Of a stretch of 64,000 bases of DNA, positions 20,391 through 32,520 are shown in pieces. The stretch's first letter is position 1, and every line of letters begins with the position of its first letter. This DNA comes from Azolla caroliniana (taxonomy: Eukaryota > Polypodiophyta): assembly GCA_043228905.1 (NCBI GenBank), contig JBHGNT010000011.1, positions 1,736,001 to 1,800,000 of the forward strand, given 5' to 3'. The position numbers were made by a program, and so were the translations under genes. Under the pieces are notes generated by a model, which worked only from the letters and a program-made list of their open reading frames with translations, was not told where the DNA came from and made no database searches.

Positions 20391-22215
20391 ATGACTAGAT
20401 CAACGCACGACCTGGTTACAGATCGAACTCGACGCCTTGCCGAAAGGCAAAGGAGACGTGAGGCTTTCCAGCAAGCGGCGCAGGAAATTAGAGCGGATCG
20501 CTCGTTTTCCAACGTAATCCGGAGAGTAGCAGAGGAGTCCCTTTGGTTACAGCAAACATCGCACCCGGACGATAGCAGCAGCCTAAGCAGCCTTCGAGAA
20601 ACCGAATCCCTTCTCCAGGCGTTGGCAAGCGGAGAAGGCGAAGCAGAAGCCTTTTCAGCGTATGAATCGGATTCCGAAGGGGAATACAGCGTGCACACGA
20701 ACTACCGTAGCAGCAACGAAACCCCAGGCAGACCGGAGGACGAAGGATCGGACACCTTACCGACACCAAAACCGGAATTGCTAAGGCTGGAACCTCCGGA
20801 ACCAACAGAGGAAGAGCGACCTCCGACACCGGAAGTCGAGGAGGAGAGGCCTTCGTCACCAAAAGAAGAGGAAAGACTACCGACGCCGGAAACAAATCAG
20901 GAAAGACCACCGACGCCGAAGAAAAACCAGGAACGACCACCAACACTGCTAGCCCGCGCACCGATACCAGACGACGACATGTCGTTCCAGTACTCCAAGT
21001 ATAGAGATGATCCGGACGCGGAAGCTCATGTTCACGCCTTTGAACAGACATGGGAAGCAAACCATGTGTCCCAGCGATTGACCCCGGAGGAAGAGGAACG
21101 CTCTAAGATAGCGGAATTTGGCGTCACATTGGAGGGACCGGCAGCGAGATGGCGCCGGACGCAGGACCCGTCTACCATCACCACCTTCCCAGATTTAAAA
21201 GCTAAATTCTTGCATTTTTTCCAAAAGGAGGTGGACCAGACATTAATGGTGGGCTTATTTTATACCATCCGACAGGAGGCAGGGGAGAGCATTCCCCAGT
21301 TTGTCATCCGGTTTCAACGGATGCATAGTCAGCTTGCCCGCGCACCCCCGGAGGAGGAATTACGGACTATATTCCTAAATGCGCTCTGGGAACCCCTACG
21401 CACGGTTTGCACGGTAATTGACTTCCGCACAAGTACCATCGACCAGGTCATTGACCGGGTGAGAGAGACGGAAAAGACAAGCTCCTGGCTCACATTGGGA
21501 GCACTCCAACGGGCGTTACCGTCCGATGAAGACCTCCGGTTTCGGCAAGCAATACAGTGCACAACTTGCTTGAATTCCGGACACTCGGCACTAGAATGCA
21601 CTATGAGGACACAATGTGTAATCTGTCAATCCAAGGGCCATACGACGGATAGGTGTGAGTATAATCTATTGAACCGGCAAGCACCGCCCATCCGACAAAT
21701 AGAGCCACGCAGCAGCCGGGATGAAGAAGAGGAACGTTGGCGGCGTATGGACCGCGACCGACCGGCACAGGATGTCCGGTATGGCGATCGACGGGAGAAT
21801 GATGTCTGGTACGGTGATCAGCGGGATAACTACGACCGGCATGATAGATATGATCGGTACCGGGATTACAATAGATGATACGAACATTACGACCAGGAGC
21901 ACTCCCCCGGGTATCGTCAGCAACGGGAGGAATACGGCAGATATAACGACCAACCTCGTCAAGAGTACCGCAATAAGAAGAACTATAACAAAAAACGGCA
22001 TTTCAAAAAAGGCGGCTACCCACAGGATCCGGAACAAGGAGCTTCGAGCAGCCAACCGGCCCAAAACCCCGCGCTTACCACGGGACCTGCCTCGGGTACA
22101 ACAGACAATGCCGAATCCAGGAATACCCGGAAAGCCTATTGCTACTACTGCAGACAGGAAGGCCATTATAGTAATCAATGCCCGGCGAAGAGCTATGACA
22201 AACGACCGGCAGTAA
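20391..22215 (+). pseudogene. Gypsy-C Gag, one stop
   Basis: I choose ATG 20391 because the upstream frame lies in the LTR. N-terminal Arg/Glu-rich region, then a Pro-rich tract with about five copies of an ERPPTPE-like unit (20810-20945), then a capsid domain (HVHAFEQTWEAN, GPAARWRRTQDPS, LKAKFLHFFQKE; about 21020-21440). Two adjacent CCHC knuckles follow: CTTCLNSGHSALEC and CVICQSKGHTTDRC (21560-21655). A TGA at 21876 interrupts a Tyr/Arg/Asp-rich stretch. The frame then continues with a third knuckle, CYYCRQEGHYSNQC (about 22140-22181), and leads directly into protease without a frame change. Confidence 0.85.
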
Positions 22216-24905
22216 ATATGGTAGTCCCTGAAGTGGCAGATCTGCAGCAGGTGACCACAAGGTCGAAGGGCATGGCCAAGGAATGGGAGACGCAAGAGAC
22301 CATTCGGAAGCAAGCGACGGAATGGGTGAAAAAAGCAAACGAGCAAAATGTCACAGACTTACAGCGGCAAAAGGAGAATACCATAGGCCTTGCCAGCGGC
22401 AGTCACTCCGAGAACGAGACATGGCTGGCGTTGCAAGAATGCCAGATTACGCTGCCACTAGGAAGACTCCTACAGCTCATGCCAAGATTCACGGAAGGAC
22501 TGAAGACGGCCATGACGGCAGGAGAATCATCACCGGCACCGGTACTCTTCTCGAATCCGGAGGAGGGACCAACGGTGGTGGACACCAACAGTCCGGTAAT
22601 CACTGCCATTGTAAAAGGGAAAGAACTCCCCGGTACAGTTATAGATGGAGGCTCCGGGGTGAATGTAATAAGCCTTCGGACGTGTGATGCCCTGGGAATC
22701 CACGAGTGGGAGCCGTGTCCGTTCTGGTTACGGATGGCCGATACAAGCTCAGTGCGGCCGACAGGATTAATACGAAAATTAGAAGTCACCGTTGGCGGTC
22801 ATACATTTCACATCTCGGCAGTAGTGCTACAATTACAGGCACAAGGCGCATACCCGCTATTGCTGGGGTGGCCGTGGTTGAAAACGGCACTTATCAAACA
22901 GAATTGGAGGAAAAATATAATTACCTTCCGGCAAGGAAAAGCCAAGGTACGGGTACCAACACAGCCAAGGACGAGCACTGGCAAGGAATGTACACCGTTG
23001 TATACAGAGTGCGTCAACATGCTATAAGGGTTAGCTGACGAAGAAGAAGCTCAGTACTTGCAGGAAAACCCGAAGATCGTACCCCTCTTCGAAATTGACA
23101 TTGCCGAAGCACTAGCACCATACTTACCGCAGCCGGAAGAGACTGAAGCAGAACCGGATAAAGACGCAATCCGAGAGTTACGGCAAGTGCAGGAAGCGTT
23201 GGAACGGGAAATGGACGTTTCACAACGCGTAAAAGCGTCGCAACTTGAAGAGGTGAACCTAGGGACCACGGACGAAGCAAAACCGGTGCACATCGCCAAG
23301 GAGATGAAGTCCGAAGACAAAACGGCGATGATCACACTTCTCACCGAATTTCGCGACGTGTTCGCCTGGTCATACAAAGACATGCGAGGACTCGACCCTC
23401 AGTTATACCAGCATCAGATTCACTTGAGCAAGGACGCAAAACCAGTGGCACAAAGACGGTACCGGATGAATCCCAATTATGCCGCCAAAGTCAAGGAGGA
23501 AATCGACAAACTGCTAAGAGTTGGCTTTATCCGTCCGGTAAAGAAAGCGACATGGCTGAGCCCAATCGTAGTCGTACCAAAGAACGGAAAAATTCGAGTT
23601 TGTGTGGACTACCGGAAACTCAATGCGGCTACCGTAACGGATGCGTTTCCACTTCCGTTCACAGATGGAGTGTTGGATGCCGCCGCCGGCCATGAGGCCT
23701 ATAGCTTTCTAGACGGATTCAGCGGGTATAATCAGATCCGGATGCACCCCGACGACCAAGAGAAAACGACTTTCGTCACCGAATGGGGGTGTTTGTGGCC
23801 GTGGTGATGATGTTCAGACTCAAAACGGCACCGGCAACATTTCAACGAATCATCATGGAAATCTTTGGTGAATATATCCCGGCTTTTATGCAGGTTTTCC
23901 TTGACAATTTCGCCGTCTATAGCCGGGAGGAGGACCATTTTCAGCACCTCCGTCTTTGTCTAGAAAAGTGTAGAGCGTACCGACTAAGCTTGAATCCGGC
24001 AAAGTGTGTATTTGGCGTGTCCAGTGGAACCTTATTAGGACATATTGTGAGCCAGGAAGGTATTAAAGTCGACCCGGACAAAGTGAAAGCCATATTAGAA
24101 GCACCAGCGCCGACAACGGCAAAGGCATTGAGCCGGTTCTTAGGACAGATCCGGTGGCACAGCCGGATGCTCCGATACTTGGCCGACCTGGCTACACCAT
24201 TGCATGCCGCCGTACATCGGACACCATTCCAGTGGACCGACACCGAGGATAGGGCGTATAGGGCCCTCAAGGTACTATTGTCGCAAGCACCGGTAGTACA
24301 ACCTTTGGATTGGAGTAAAGAATTTCATGTGTTCGTGGACACCTCCGACATCGCAATCGGAAGCGTACTGATGCAGCTTACGGAGCCAAAGTGGTATTGG
24401 CCAGTGTACTATGCCAGCCGAAAGCTATCCCAAGCGGAACGAAACTACTCTACTACGGAACGGGAAGCTCTAGGGATGATCTACAGTGTGACAAAGTTTC
24501 GGCATTATTTATTGGGAAGGAAGTTTTCCTTCCATGTAGATCATTCGGCACTCCTTTACCTGGTTTCCAAGGCGTCACTCACCTGTAAGTTGGCCCGGTG
24601 AACCTTACTGTTACAAGAATTCGAGTTTGAAATATTCCACTGACCCGGTATACAGCATGCTGTGGTGGATTACTTAAGCCGATTAGAGTCCGGAGAGACG
24701 GGTGATGGAGTAGCGGACGAGTTTCCGAATGCGGAGCTGTTTCGAGTCACTACGGAAACGGCAGCAGATGAGACGGTGGCACAGGAAGACAAGTGGCTCA
24801 CAAATATGCACCAGTTTCTAAACACAGGACTACCTCCGGAAGAGATGAACCGGGACGAAAGGAAACGCCTGGTAGTGCAAAGCCGACATTTCTGCTTACT
24901 ATGAG
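22216..24905 (+). pseudogene. Gypsy-C protease, reverse transcriptase and RNase H
   Basis: Protease motif VIDGGSGVNVIS lies at about 22640. A TAA at 23025 is followed by the same frame through the RT start (GKIRVCVDYRKLNAATV, 23590; AYSFLDGFSGYNQIRM). At about 23795 the frame shifts. The palm then reads FRLKTAPATFQRIIME and VFLDNFAVYS (23896), where the usual second Asp of the YxDD active site is Asn. RNase H follows (VFVDTSDIAIGSVLMQ, STTEREALGMIYSV). Stops TGA at 24599, 24641 and 24902 cut the linker (VDYLSRLES). No second, archaeal-type RNase H is seen. Confidence 0.85.
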
Positions 24906-26200
24906 ACACACTTTACCACAAGGGCGCGGACGGCATATGGAGACGGGCTGTGCGCAGCGATGAAAAGGACCTCATACTGAGGGAAGCCCACTGCGGAGTT
25001 GCCGGAGGTCACTATGCCGAAATTGCGACGGCCAGGAAAATATGGCAAAGTGGCCTATGGTGGCCAACTACATTAAGAGATGTTGTACGGTACGCAAAAG
25101 AATGTGACCTATGCCAGCGAATGGGCCAGCCAACGGAGCAGGCTCGGATACCACACCAGCCTGTACTACCACTCGAACCATTCCAGAAGTGGGGGCGGGA
25201 CTTTATTGGACCGTTCAAACCACCGGCAATGAGAACAGGTAATCGGTATGTCATCGTCGCGACGGATTACTGCATGAAATGGGTGGAGGCCAAAGCCTTA
25301 AGAGACAACACCGCTGCGTCAACGGCAAAATTTCTATACAAGTACATCTGGTGCCGTTACGGATGCCCAATCGAATTAATAAGCGACCAAGGGGGGCACT
25401 TTCTCGGCCAAGTAGTTGAAAGCCTGACGACATTCTATGCCGTTGTCCATAAACGGAGCACACCATACTATCCGCAAGCAAACGGGTTAGCTGAATCGAC
25501 GAACAAAACACTCCAGAATATCCTCTGGAAGATCGTCAACGAAAACCGAACGGATTGGGATACCAAGCTACATAGCGCGCTTTGGGCATACCGGACGGCA
25601 TATAAAACGAGCATCCAAACAACACCGTTCCGGTTAGCGTTCGGACTAGAGGCGGTAATGCCGGTGGAATTCCAAGTACCCAGCTTACGGATCCAGCTAC
25701 GGGAACGGCTGAACGAGAAGGAGTCGGAGGCAATACGGTTAACAACGCTGTGTGAACTAGAGGAACAACGACTGGCAAGCATCCTGCACTTAGAATTGGA
25801 ACAACGGCGACGGAAAGCATTTGTCGACCGGCACAGGAAAGGAAATGAAAAAATGTTCGCAATCGGCAAGCCGGTGTTAGTATTTCAGACCCGGATGGGC
25901 AAGATGTTGGGTAAACTACGGTTTAGATGGACCGGTCCGTATTGGCTGACACGTGAGTATAATGGGTCCTACCAGTTAGGGACACTTGCCGGCGAAGTGC
26001 TAGGCAAATGGGTCAACGGATTCCGATTGAAGCCATATAGAGGACCGATGCCCAAAAACCCATTTGAGCAAAGGACTGACACCGGTGCGGAAACGGCAAC
26101 CTATGAGGGAAATGGCAACCACCAAGATGGCAGAGACGGCGAGCCGGTAACTGGGGAGAATGAGGCCGGTAAGGGTCCGATAGGACCAACGGACAAGTAA
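24906..26200 (+). pseudogene. Gypsy-C integrase
   Basis: The frame 24950-26200 is open for 416 residues but lacks a start and is a part of the pol polyprotein. It shows the zinc finger H-H-C-C (REAHCGVAGGHYAE ... CDLCQRMG), the catalytic core (WGRDFIGPF, VATDYCMKWVEAKAL, ISDQGGHFLGQ, NGLAESTNKTLQN) and the GPY motif (RFRWTGPYWLTREYNGSYQL). It ends with a Gly/Glu-rich tail and no chromodomain. The catalytic Asp-Asp-Glu are all present. It sits upstream of a separate 3' ORF after a poly-A/T spacer (26216-26235). Confidence 0.88.
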
Positions 26201-26265
26201 CCTCACACTAACAGTAAAAAAAAAAAATTTTAAAAACGAAGTAATCATGCAAAAGCGAGGTAGGA

Positions 26266-29200
26266 ATGGACAAGAGAGAGAGGAGCGAAAAGGTACGTAG
26301 TGGGCATTTAAGCGCCACCACAGGACATAATGCTATTTTAGTACACGACGTGCACACACTCGAAAAAGGCGCCAGAATGCACAGAGAAAAACCACTACGC
26401 GTGGAGACCCTCTACTTTCGCGAACCCAGGAGCACAGAAGCACCAAGGCGCTGCAAGATCATTAGACGAGAACCTATGCACAGAGAACCCCCGCCTTTTG
26501 AACTCTCTCTCTCTCAATCTCACTCTCATCACCATCCAACCTCGCCACCACAATCCGACCTCGACACAGACATGGACCCGCAAACGTTGTCGGAAGCCGC
26601 CAAGAAATGGCTAAAACAACACGGGCTCGAGGGCTTCTTGATGATTATGGAGGTACCGCCACACAAAGAAGCTGACAAGGTGATCAAAGAAATCGACACA
26701 GAGGTCATAACGGGGGAGGCGATCCGTGCGTTAACAGGCCTTCCGGAGGGAGGCATACTCACGATTGACAATCCGACCTCGGAGCAACTCATCAAGTATT
26801 TTGGTGAGTACTCCCTAGCCAGCAAGGGCTACCGGACACAGGGCGGCGGAGATATGTTGTTCCGCAAGATTGCCTGTGTGCTCCACGAATACCTCCATGT
26901 GTACCCCAAACCCCCTGTCATGCCGCAAAACCGGGCAGGGATGATCATCGCCACCTATGAAGGGATCAAGGTGGATTGGCCGGTATTGATCACAGACGGT
27001 TTGTGTGCGGCGATCGAGATCGTCAGAGGAAAAGACGGCAAAGAAGGACGGAGGATATGGCACGCAGTAACGCAATGGCTCACCTTGCTTGTGCCACCCG
27101 TCCAGCCCGTCCAGCCCAAGAAGCGGGGAAGAGTGGTGGAAGGCACCCCAAAGACGGCTTCCAAAAGACAACAGTTGTTGGCCTCTAAGGCCACTAAGGG
27201 GAAGGCGGCCGACGTAGAACAGGCGGGAAAGGAGAGCGCCAGCCGGAAGTGGCCAACGGATGCGCAGGAGGAACCACCGGTACGGCCCGTAAAGGTTACA
27301 CTCCGCCGACCGGTGAATAGAGAAGCGGACCACTTGGCGGCAAAACTCAATGTCGGGACTCAAGAAGAGGAAATAGAGGAGGAGCCTACGGAGCACCTCC
27401 AGTGACGGTCGTCAACAAGGACCGTTGAGGCAGCCGGGAAGAATTCGGACCCTCAGACAAAGGGAACACCGGCTCCCCATACTGAGACTCCCACGCCAAG
27501 GGAGGAACCGGAACCGGTGCACATGGCACCGGAATCAGAAGCCCCTGCACCACCGGCAAGTCCCATCCTGCCAGAGCCGGAAAGGTCAATGCAGCCTCCC
27601 TCGGCCAACCAAGAAGAAGCGCAAGGGGAACCAGGACAGCAGGGTGGTCCACGGGCAGAAACGGACTTGACACTCGGCGCAATCAGGCGGGACCACCTAT
27701 CTACAAGCGAGCCCATCCGTCAAACCTCCGTGCAAACGCAACAACAAGGCACCAGTAGCCTGTGGCTCCGATGGATAGGCGAACAGATTGCCGGAGCAGT
27801 CGGGTATATTGAGGTGGAAGAAAGAGCGCAAAGCGAACGGTTGCTCGTCACAACCGAACAACTAGAGACGGCCCGGTCTAGAATCCGGTGCCTTGAAAAA
27901 GACTTGGATCAGGTCACGGCAGAGATGGCCAAAATGGCCTTAACGGCAACACAGATCCAATCACCGGTGACTCCGGTAAGTGTACAGAATAAAGAAACAG
28001 ATCAACCTGTACATACCAATAAGACCCCGGCAATGGAAACCGTTCCAGAGAGAGATGCGGCGCAAGCCCAGGAGCTTGCAGAATTGAGAGATGAACTTGC
28101 CACACAAGAAGCACTAAGGAGCCCGAAAACAGGAATTGAAGACAGCGGCCGAAGCAGAATTAAAGAAGACTGCTGAGAACCTCCACCGGGCAGAGGAGAG
28201 CCTCCGGAAGCCCATCAAGCGTACGACCGGCTAAGGGAGGAAAAAGACAAAGTGTTGCAGGAAAAGGACAAGCTGCGGAAGACGGCGGAAACGGAAATTG
28301 AACGGCTAAAGGAAGAGCTCCGCCAGCAGAAGGACCACGAGGACCGGGCCCGTCGATAGATCAACACACGGCTCAAGCAAAAGACAGATGATTTTGAGTA
28401 CCTGCACCGGGACTTCAAACGGCTGGAAACGGAGCATAAGGAACGGATGGCCGAACTCCAGCAGGAAATTGATCGGGCCGCGACGGCGATCGCCGACGAA
28501 CGTGCGGAAAATACAAGACGGTTGGATGAGGCGGAGAAGGTCCGAATGGAGCTCCAGAGGCAGCAACAGGAAGAAAAGGAGAGAGCGTCAACGGTATTGC
28601 AAAAATTACAAAGCACATATCAAAGGCAATTGACGCATTACAAGGAGCAAGCGGAAGACAACGTCAAAATCATCAAGCAACTGAAGGAGGAACGGCAAGC
28701 GGCGGAGATCAAATCGCAATTGGGAACGGGCCGGATTCAGTGCATCCTCCGGACATGGCTGAATCAGACAAAACGCTTGATTGACGAAAGCTCCGTAAGA
28801 TGGTGGACAAAGTGGGCACAAAATACGGCGGAACTCCAATTGCTACGGGTAGACGTGGCAAACCGGTGGAAGGAAGGAGATGATTGTTACACGTTGACTT
28901 CCGAGGACTTCACCGCCATACAGGACGAGCTGGCCGACGACTTCCAAGTCCTGGCGGATGAACAGCTGGCGCAGGTCCGGGAACTCGTAGCTTAGCTAGA
29001 CGATGATAGGCTGGACGCTCAAATCAAGTTTGAAAGCTATGATCGGTCCCGGGTTCGGGAAGAAAAAGCACGGGAAGCGGCAACGGTTAACCTTAGTGAT
29101 GAGGAACCATCGTCGGCCGAGGGCCAGGCCAGAACCAGTCAACCGGAGACCACTACAACGGAGGGAGCAACGACGGAGACGCCAGTGTCAGAGCAACAAA

Positions 29201-29304
29201 CGGAGGAGCAGCCGCAGCAACCACAACAACAACAACAACCAATTCCAGATGAACCATTGGAGACGCTCGAACAAAGCATTCTGGATATTTTGGACAAAGA
29301 ATAG
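26266..29304 (+). pseudogene. Gypsy-C extra 3' ORF, about 1,010 codons with four stops
   Basis: A single frame runs in sense from 26266 to a TAG at 29302, interrupted only by TGA 27403, TGA 28174, TAG 28357 and TAG 28993. The likely start is ATG 26266 or 26572 (MDPQTLSEAAKKWLKQHGLE). The first 270 residues look globular (RALTGLPEGGILTIDNPTSE, GTYEGIKVDWPVLITDGL-like), then a basic/Pro-rich linker. From about 27780 to 29060 come long Glu/Arg/Leu heptad stretches typical of a coiled coil, and finally a Gln-rich tail. There are no transmembrane segments, so it is not an envelope. I do not recognise a family. Extra ORFs in this position are known from Tat/Athila-type gypsy elements. Confidence 0.7.
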
Positions 29305-29358
29305 CAAGGGTCGGATGTGGATTCGATGTACAAGATACTGTCCCACGGGCGTGCCATG

Positions 29359-29794
29359 TGTTACCGGCCCGGCCGGCAAAGGAGTCCAGAGTGTGAAACG
29401 GGGAGTTATTTAATTATTAGGAATGGTTGTAAGTAAGCTATGAGTGTGGACGGACGGACCGGAATCGGTATATCGTTCCGGATCCGGACCGATCCCGAAC
29501 AGGTGCTGATGGCACCGTTTTGTACTACAGACCGGAAACCTATTTAAAGGCCCGGATACAATGTAATGAGGAGCGGTTAATTAATAAAGCTTAGTGCTTT
29601 TATCTCTGTGTTAATTGCCGTTTTGCATTCATTGTTATATCTTACGCGTGTGATTATTAAGGACGATCTTGCTAAGTAACCTAATTAAGTCGGATTAAGC
29701 GTTGAGTCTAATCCTGTTGCCGTAACACCCCTTTGGTGAAGTGTCTTCCGTAGACACCTTGTGTTAGGCCATTGTTCGGCCCTAAGAGTTAACA
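29359..29794 (+). repeat. Gypsy-C 3' LTR
   Basis: 436 bp, about 11 differences from the 5' LTR, mostly transitions. Confidence 0.9.
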
Positions 29795-29799
29795 TTCAG

Positions 29800-31690
29800 G
29801 TGCACGAAGATTTAAGGTCTCCATATAATCGCTAAGCTCTACCTCCATTACTACACCACATAATTTAGCAAGGGTATGACCTATCATAATGGTCCTATAT
29901 GTATTTGGGTCCATGGGGTCCCCCCCTTTATGTATGGGGGCCAATGTGTTCATGGTACATTGTGGTGGAAAACCCTCGATGAGGGCACGATTGAATATTA
30001 GAGTTAGCAAGGGAGCTAGGCACTCTCTCACATATATGATGTATTCTGCTTGCAATCTTGTGTGGTCCATGGACTTCCTATGTTGTAATTTCTTTATGAC
30101 CTTTGTGACCCTAGAGGTCGTGAAGAGTGTCCCCACGATAGGTCGGGGTGTAGACGGCATTGGAATGGATGTTTGGTTTGGGATTTGGTAAAGTCTCTAT
30201 GTATATGTGTGCCAAGTTTCATGAGCTTCGATGGGTCTTGGTTTCATGTGGTCTTGGTTCCCGTAATCTCTTCCATGCAGTGGCACACTCGCTACTCATG
30301 AGCATATGGTAGAGTTCCCAATATTGGGATGCCTCCCATGCTCGTCTCTTACGACGTGTCATCTTGCGCATTTCTTTGCGAGCTTGTACTGAGGTAGTAC
30401 TACCACTGAGTTGCAATATTGTAAGTTTTCTATGTAAGTACCTACAATCCTCATCATACCATCTATTTTGTGGCATAGATCCTAATTTACCTTGATTGGA
30501 GTGTTTCATGTATGGGAAACTGCTCATCACACCATCTATTTTGTGGCATAGATCCTAATTTACCTTGATTGGAGTGTTTCATGTAAGTTTTCTATGTAAG
30601 TACCTACAATCCTCATCATACCATCTATTTTGTGGCATAGATCCTAATTTACCTTGATTGGAGTGTTTCATGTATGGGAAACTGCTAATTGATGAGGAGT
30701 GAAGGATGTGTGTGAGTTTCGTACTAAGGCTCTCTAAAGGTAGGGAGGGATCAAGGGAGGAGAGATGGGCTTGAACATGTCGAGCATATATGTCAGAGAG
30801 CTCATGTGTGAAATGTATTGTGGTGTGATGGCGTGGTTGACTAGAGTTGGTGACGTTAGAGATATCGCATTTTAGCTCGAAGTATAAGAAACTATGGTCC
30901 GCGCCAATAGGGCATGGGGCCACCCGGAAGGACTTAATCATGGCGGTAGCTTCAGGGTGTCCCATTAGATAATCAACTGTGCTTTCCCCTCCTCCATGTG
31001 GGAAACATGTGAGCTCTTCCGAGCCCGGCCACTTCGCTAAACCATTATATATGACCATATGGTGCCGACTGCCAAGTTCGAGCAAATGATGGCCAAACCT
31101 CGTGGCGTCCGCACCTTGATCCTTTGATCTACGTGTGGTGCCTATGTCTAAAGGATCGACATTTACCATTTCTAGGTTTCTATTCATCTGAAATATTGTG
31201 CATTGTCGGGATTGGGTTCTTGCATTAAAGTCTCGTACAAGGAATACTTCTCCTTGGGAAGAATATTGGATTATGTCATCCGATAGAGGTTCGTATGGGG
31301 AAGGCCCATGTGGCACTCCTTCATCAACTAATCTCGCCTCGCCAACCAGATTATAATGAGAGCCTTTCGGGGGGAAGTAACAAATGGCGAAAAATATTGC
31401 CTTGTCCTTGCTTGTGGAGACTTTCACCTACATAAAATGAGCCTTTGGGTCTGTCCTCAGTATTTCTATCCTATTATGTAGCTCTCTTCGAAACAATATT
31501 GTGCATCGACGTGAGGTTGGTCTAAAAGCTGACTCCCAACGAAATCCTTCGACTTGTGGGAGTCCCCTATTTGGGCTTTAGTGTGTTTCTACTAAGAAAA
31601 GTATATCTGATACCTTTAATATCTCCTCTAGGCGGCCGGGGTGTGTCCAGAGTGCGTCGTTACAATTCCATAAGGTCATCCTAAGTGTAT
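29800..31690 (-). pseudogene. LINE-1 ORF2, N-terminal part (endonuclease and RT start)
   Basis: Minus strand. 31427-30840 reads an AP-endonuclease-like domain with FLVRDFNARTQS (the usual GDFNA Gly is Arg here), GESTVDYLM and GADHSFLYFEL. It is preceded by CYFPPKGSHYN. 30160-29800 reads the RT start (SMDHTRLQAEYI, NRALIEGFPPQC, TLAPIHKGGDPMDPNTYRTIMI). Frames change and an internal tandem duplication lies at 30458-30680. The gene continues at 19896 beyond Gypsy-C. A functional copy would be a non-LTR retrotransposon that nicks its target and copies its RNA there. Confidence 0.85.
30458..30680. repeat. Triplicated segment inside LINE-1
   Basis: A segment of about 55 bp starting ACCATCTATTTTGTGG occurs three times (30458, 30531, 30620). 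The upstream flank GTAAGTTTTCTATGTAAG is also repeated, giving a nested local duplication. It disrupts the LINE frame. Confidence 0.85.
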
Positions 31691-31745
31691 TTTCTGTCAC
31701 ATGGGCCACACGCCGTCAATTAGTAGTGCAATCATTTATGATCAC

Positions 31746-32520
31746 TCACCCATCTCGATAAAAGGCATGATGCCCTTCTTTATGAGCTTGCATAACTCGT
31801 GGCATACAACTCTTGCGATGCTCAATTTGCATCTTAGTGAGGTCTTCATCGAGATAGTTAGGGTCCCCACCCAATCCTCGAAGAATTGGTCTCTTCTTAA
31901 AGAAAGTGATTCTAGAGTCTAAGTCTTTAAATTGAAGAACTAAGGCTCTCTTCCTAGTTGTGTCACGTCCGGCCCTCCAAGCTTTAGTGATAGGTAGGGC
32001 CGTTGTGTACCCTAACATTTTCCCAAGTGTTTGTGCATCCTCGTCTGGGGATGCACCTTCCTTGAGCCCAGTGACACACACATTTAGGCGTCGGGTGTGA
32101 CACATTTTCTCCTCTTCAAGGGTGGTATTAACAATATTTTCATCTTTTATTTCTTTTTTAATGTTTCTTTTAACCACATCTACCCAACCCATTTTTGCTA
32201 ACTCTATGTTATTTTTAACTTCCTCTTTAACTTTTTTAATCTCGTCTTTTATATCCTTTATGGAGGATATTTCACCGTCCTCTCAAGATACCTCGATGTC
32301 ATTAAGTTGTTTTTTGAGGTTGGTGTTTCCCTCTTTAAGTTTTTCTATTTCGGCCTTGAGGGCGTCTTTTTCCTCTCTTGTGGGTTTCGGCGTCTTTCAC
32401 CCATTTTTTCATATCCATCTCTATTTTTGTTAAACGATTAAACATATCTAAAAAGTCCTCCTTACTTATAGCATCGTCTTGTATATCCTTATGTTCCTTA
32501 GTTTGTTTAGACGTCATTGT
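31746..32520 (-). pseudogene. LINE-1 ORF1-like protein
   Basis: Minus strand. The likely start is near 32512 (MTSKQTKEHKDIQDDAISKE), then a Lys/Glu-rich coiled-coil stretch broken by frame changes around 32280-32400. 32192-31746 is open and contains RRLNVCVTGLKEGASPDEDA and RKRALVLQFKDLDSRITFF, which look like an RRM-type fold as in L1 ORF1 proteins. It lies upstream of the endonuclease in the expected ORF1-ORF2 order. A nucleic-acid chaperone role is inferred by position and composition. Confidence 0.65.

Larger units (their letters stand above)
19902..29794 (+). mobile_element. Gypsy-C, 9.9-kb Ty3/gypsy retrotransposon with extra 3' ORF
   Basis: Bounded by 436-bp LTRs (19902-20337 and 29359-29794; TGTTACCGG ... 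GTTAACA) and flanked by the 5-bp duplication TTCAG (19897-19901 and 29795-29799). By eye the LTRs differ at about 11 positions (roughly 2.5 percent), older than Gypsy-A. It has gag, protease, RT, RNase H and integrase in that order, no chromodomain, and then about 3 kb of sense coding sequence before the 3' LTR. All frames carry a few stops. It interrupts LINE-1. Confidence 0.93.

Noticed and set aside
26266-29304. Envelope gene in Gypsy-C
   Set aside because: No signal peptide, no membrane segment and no glycoprotein-like Cys pattern; long coiled coil instead.
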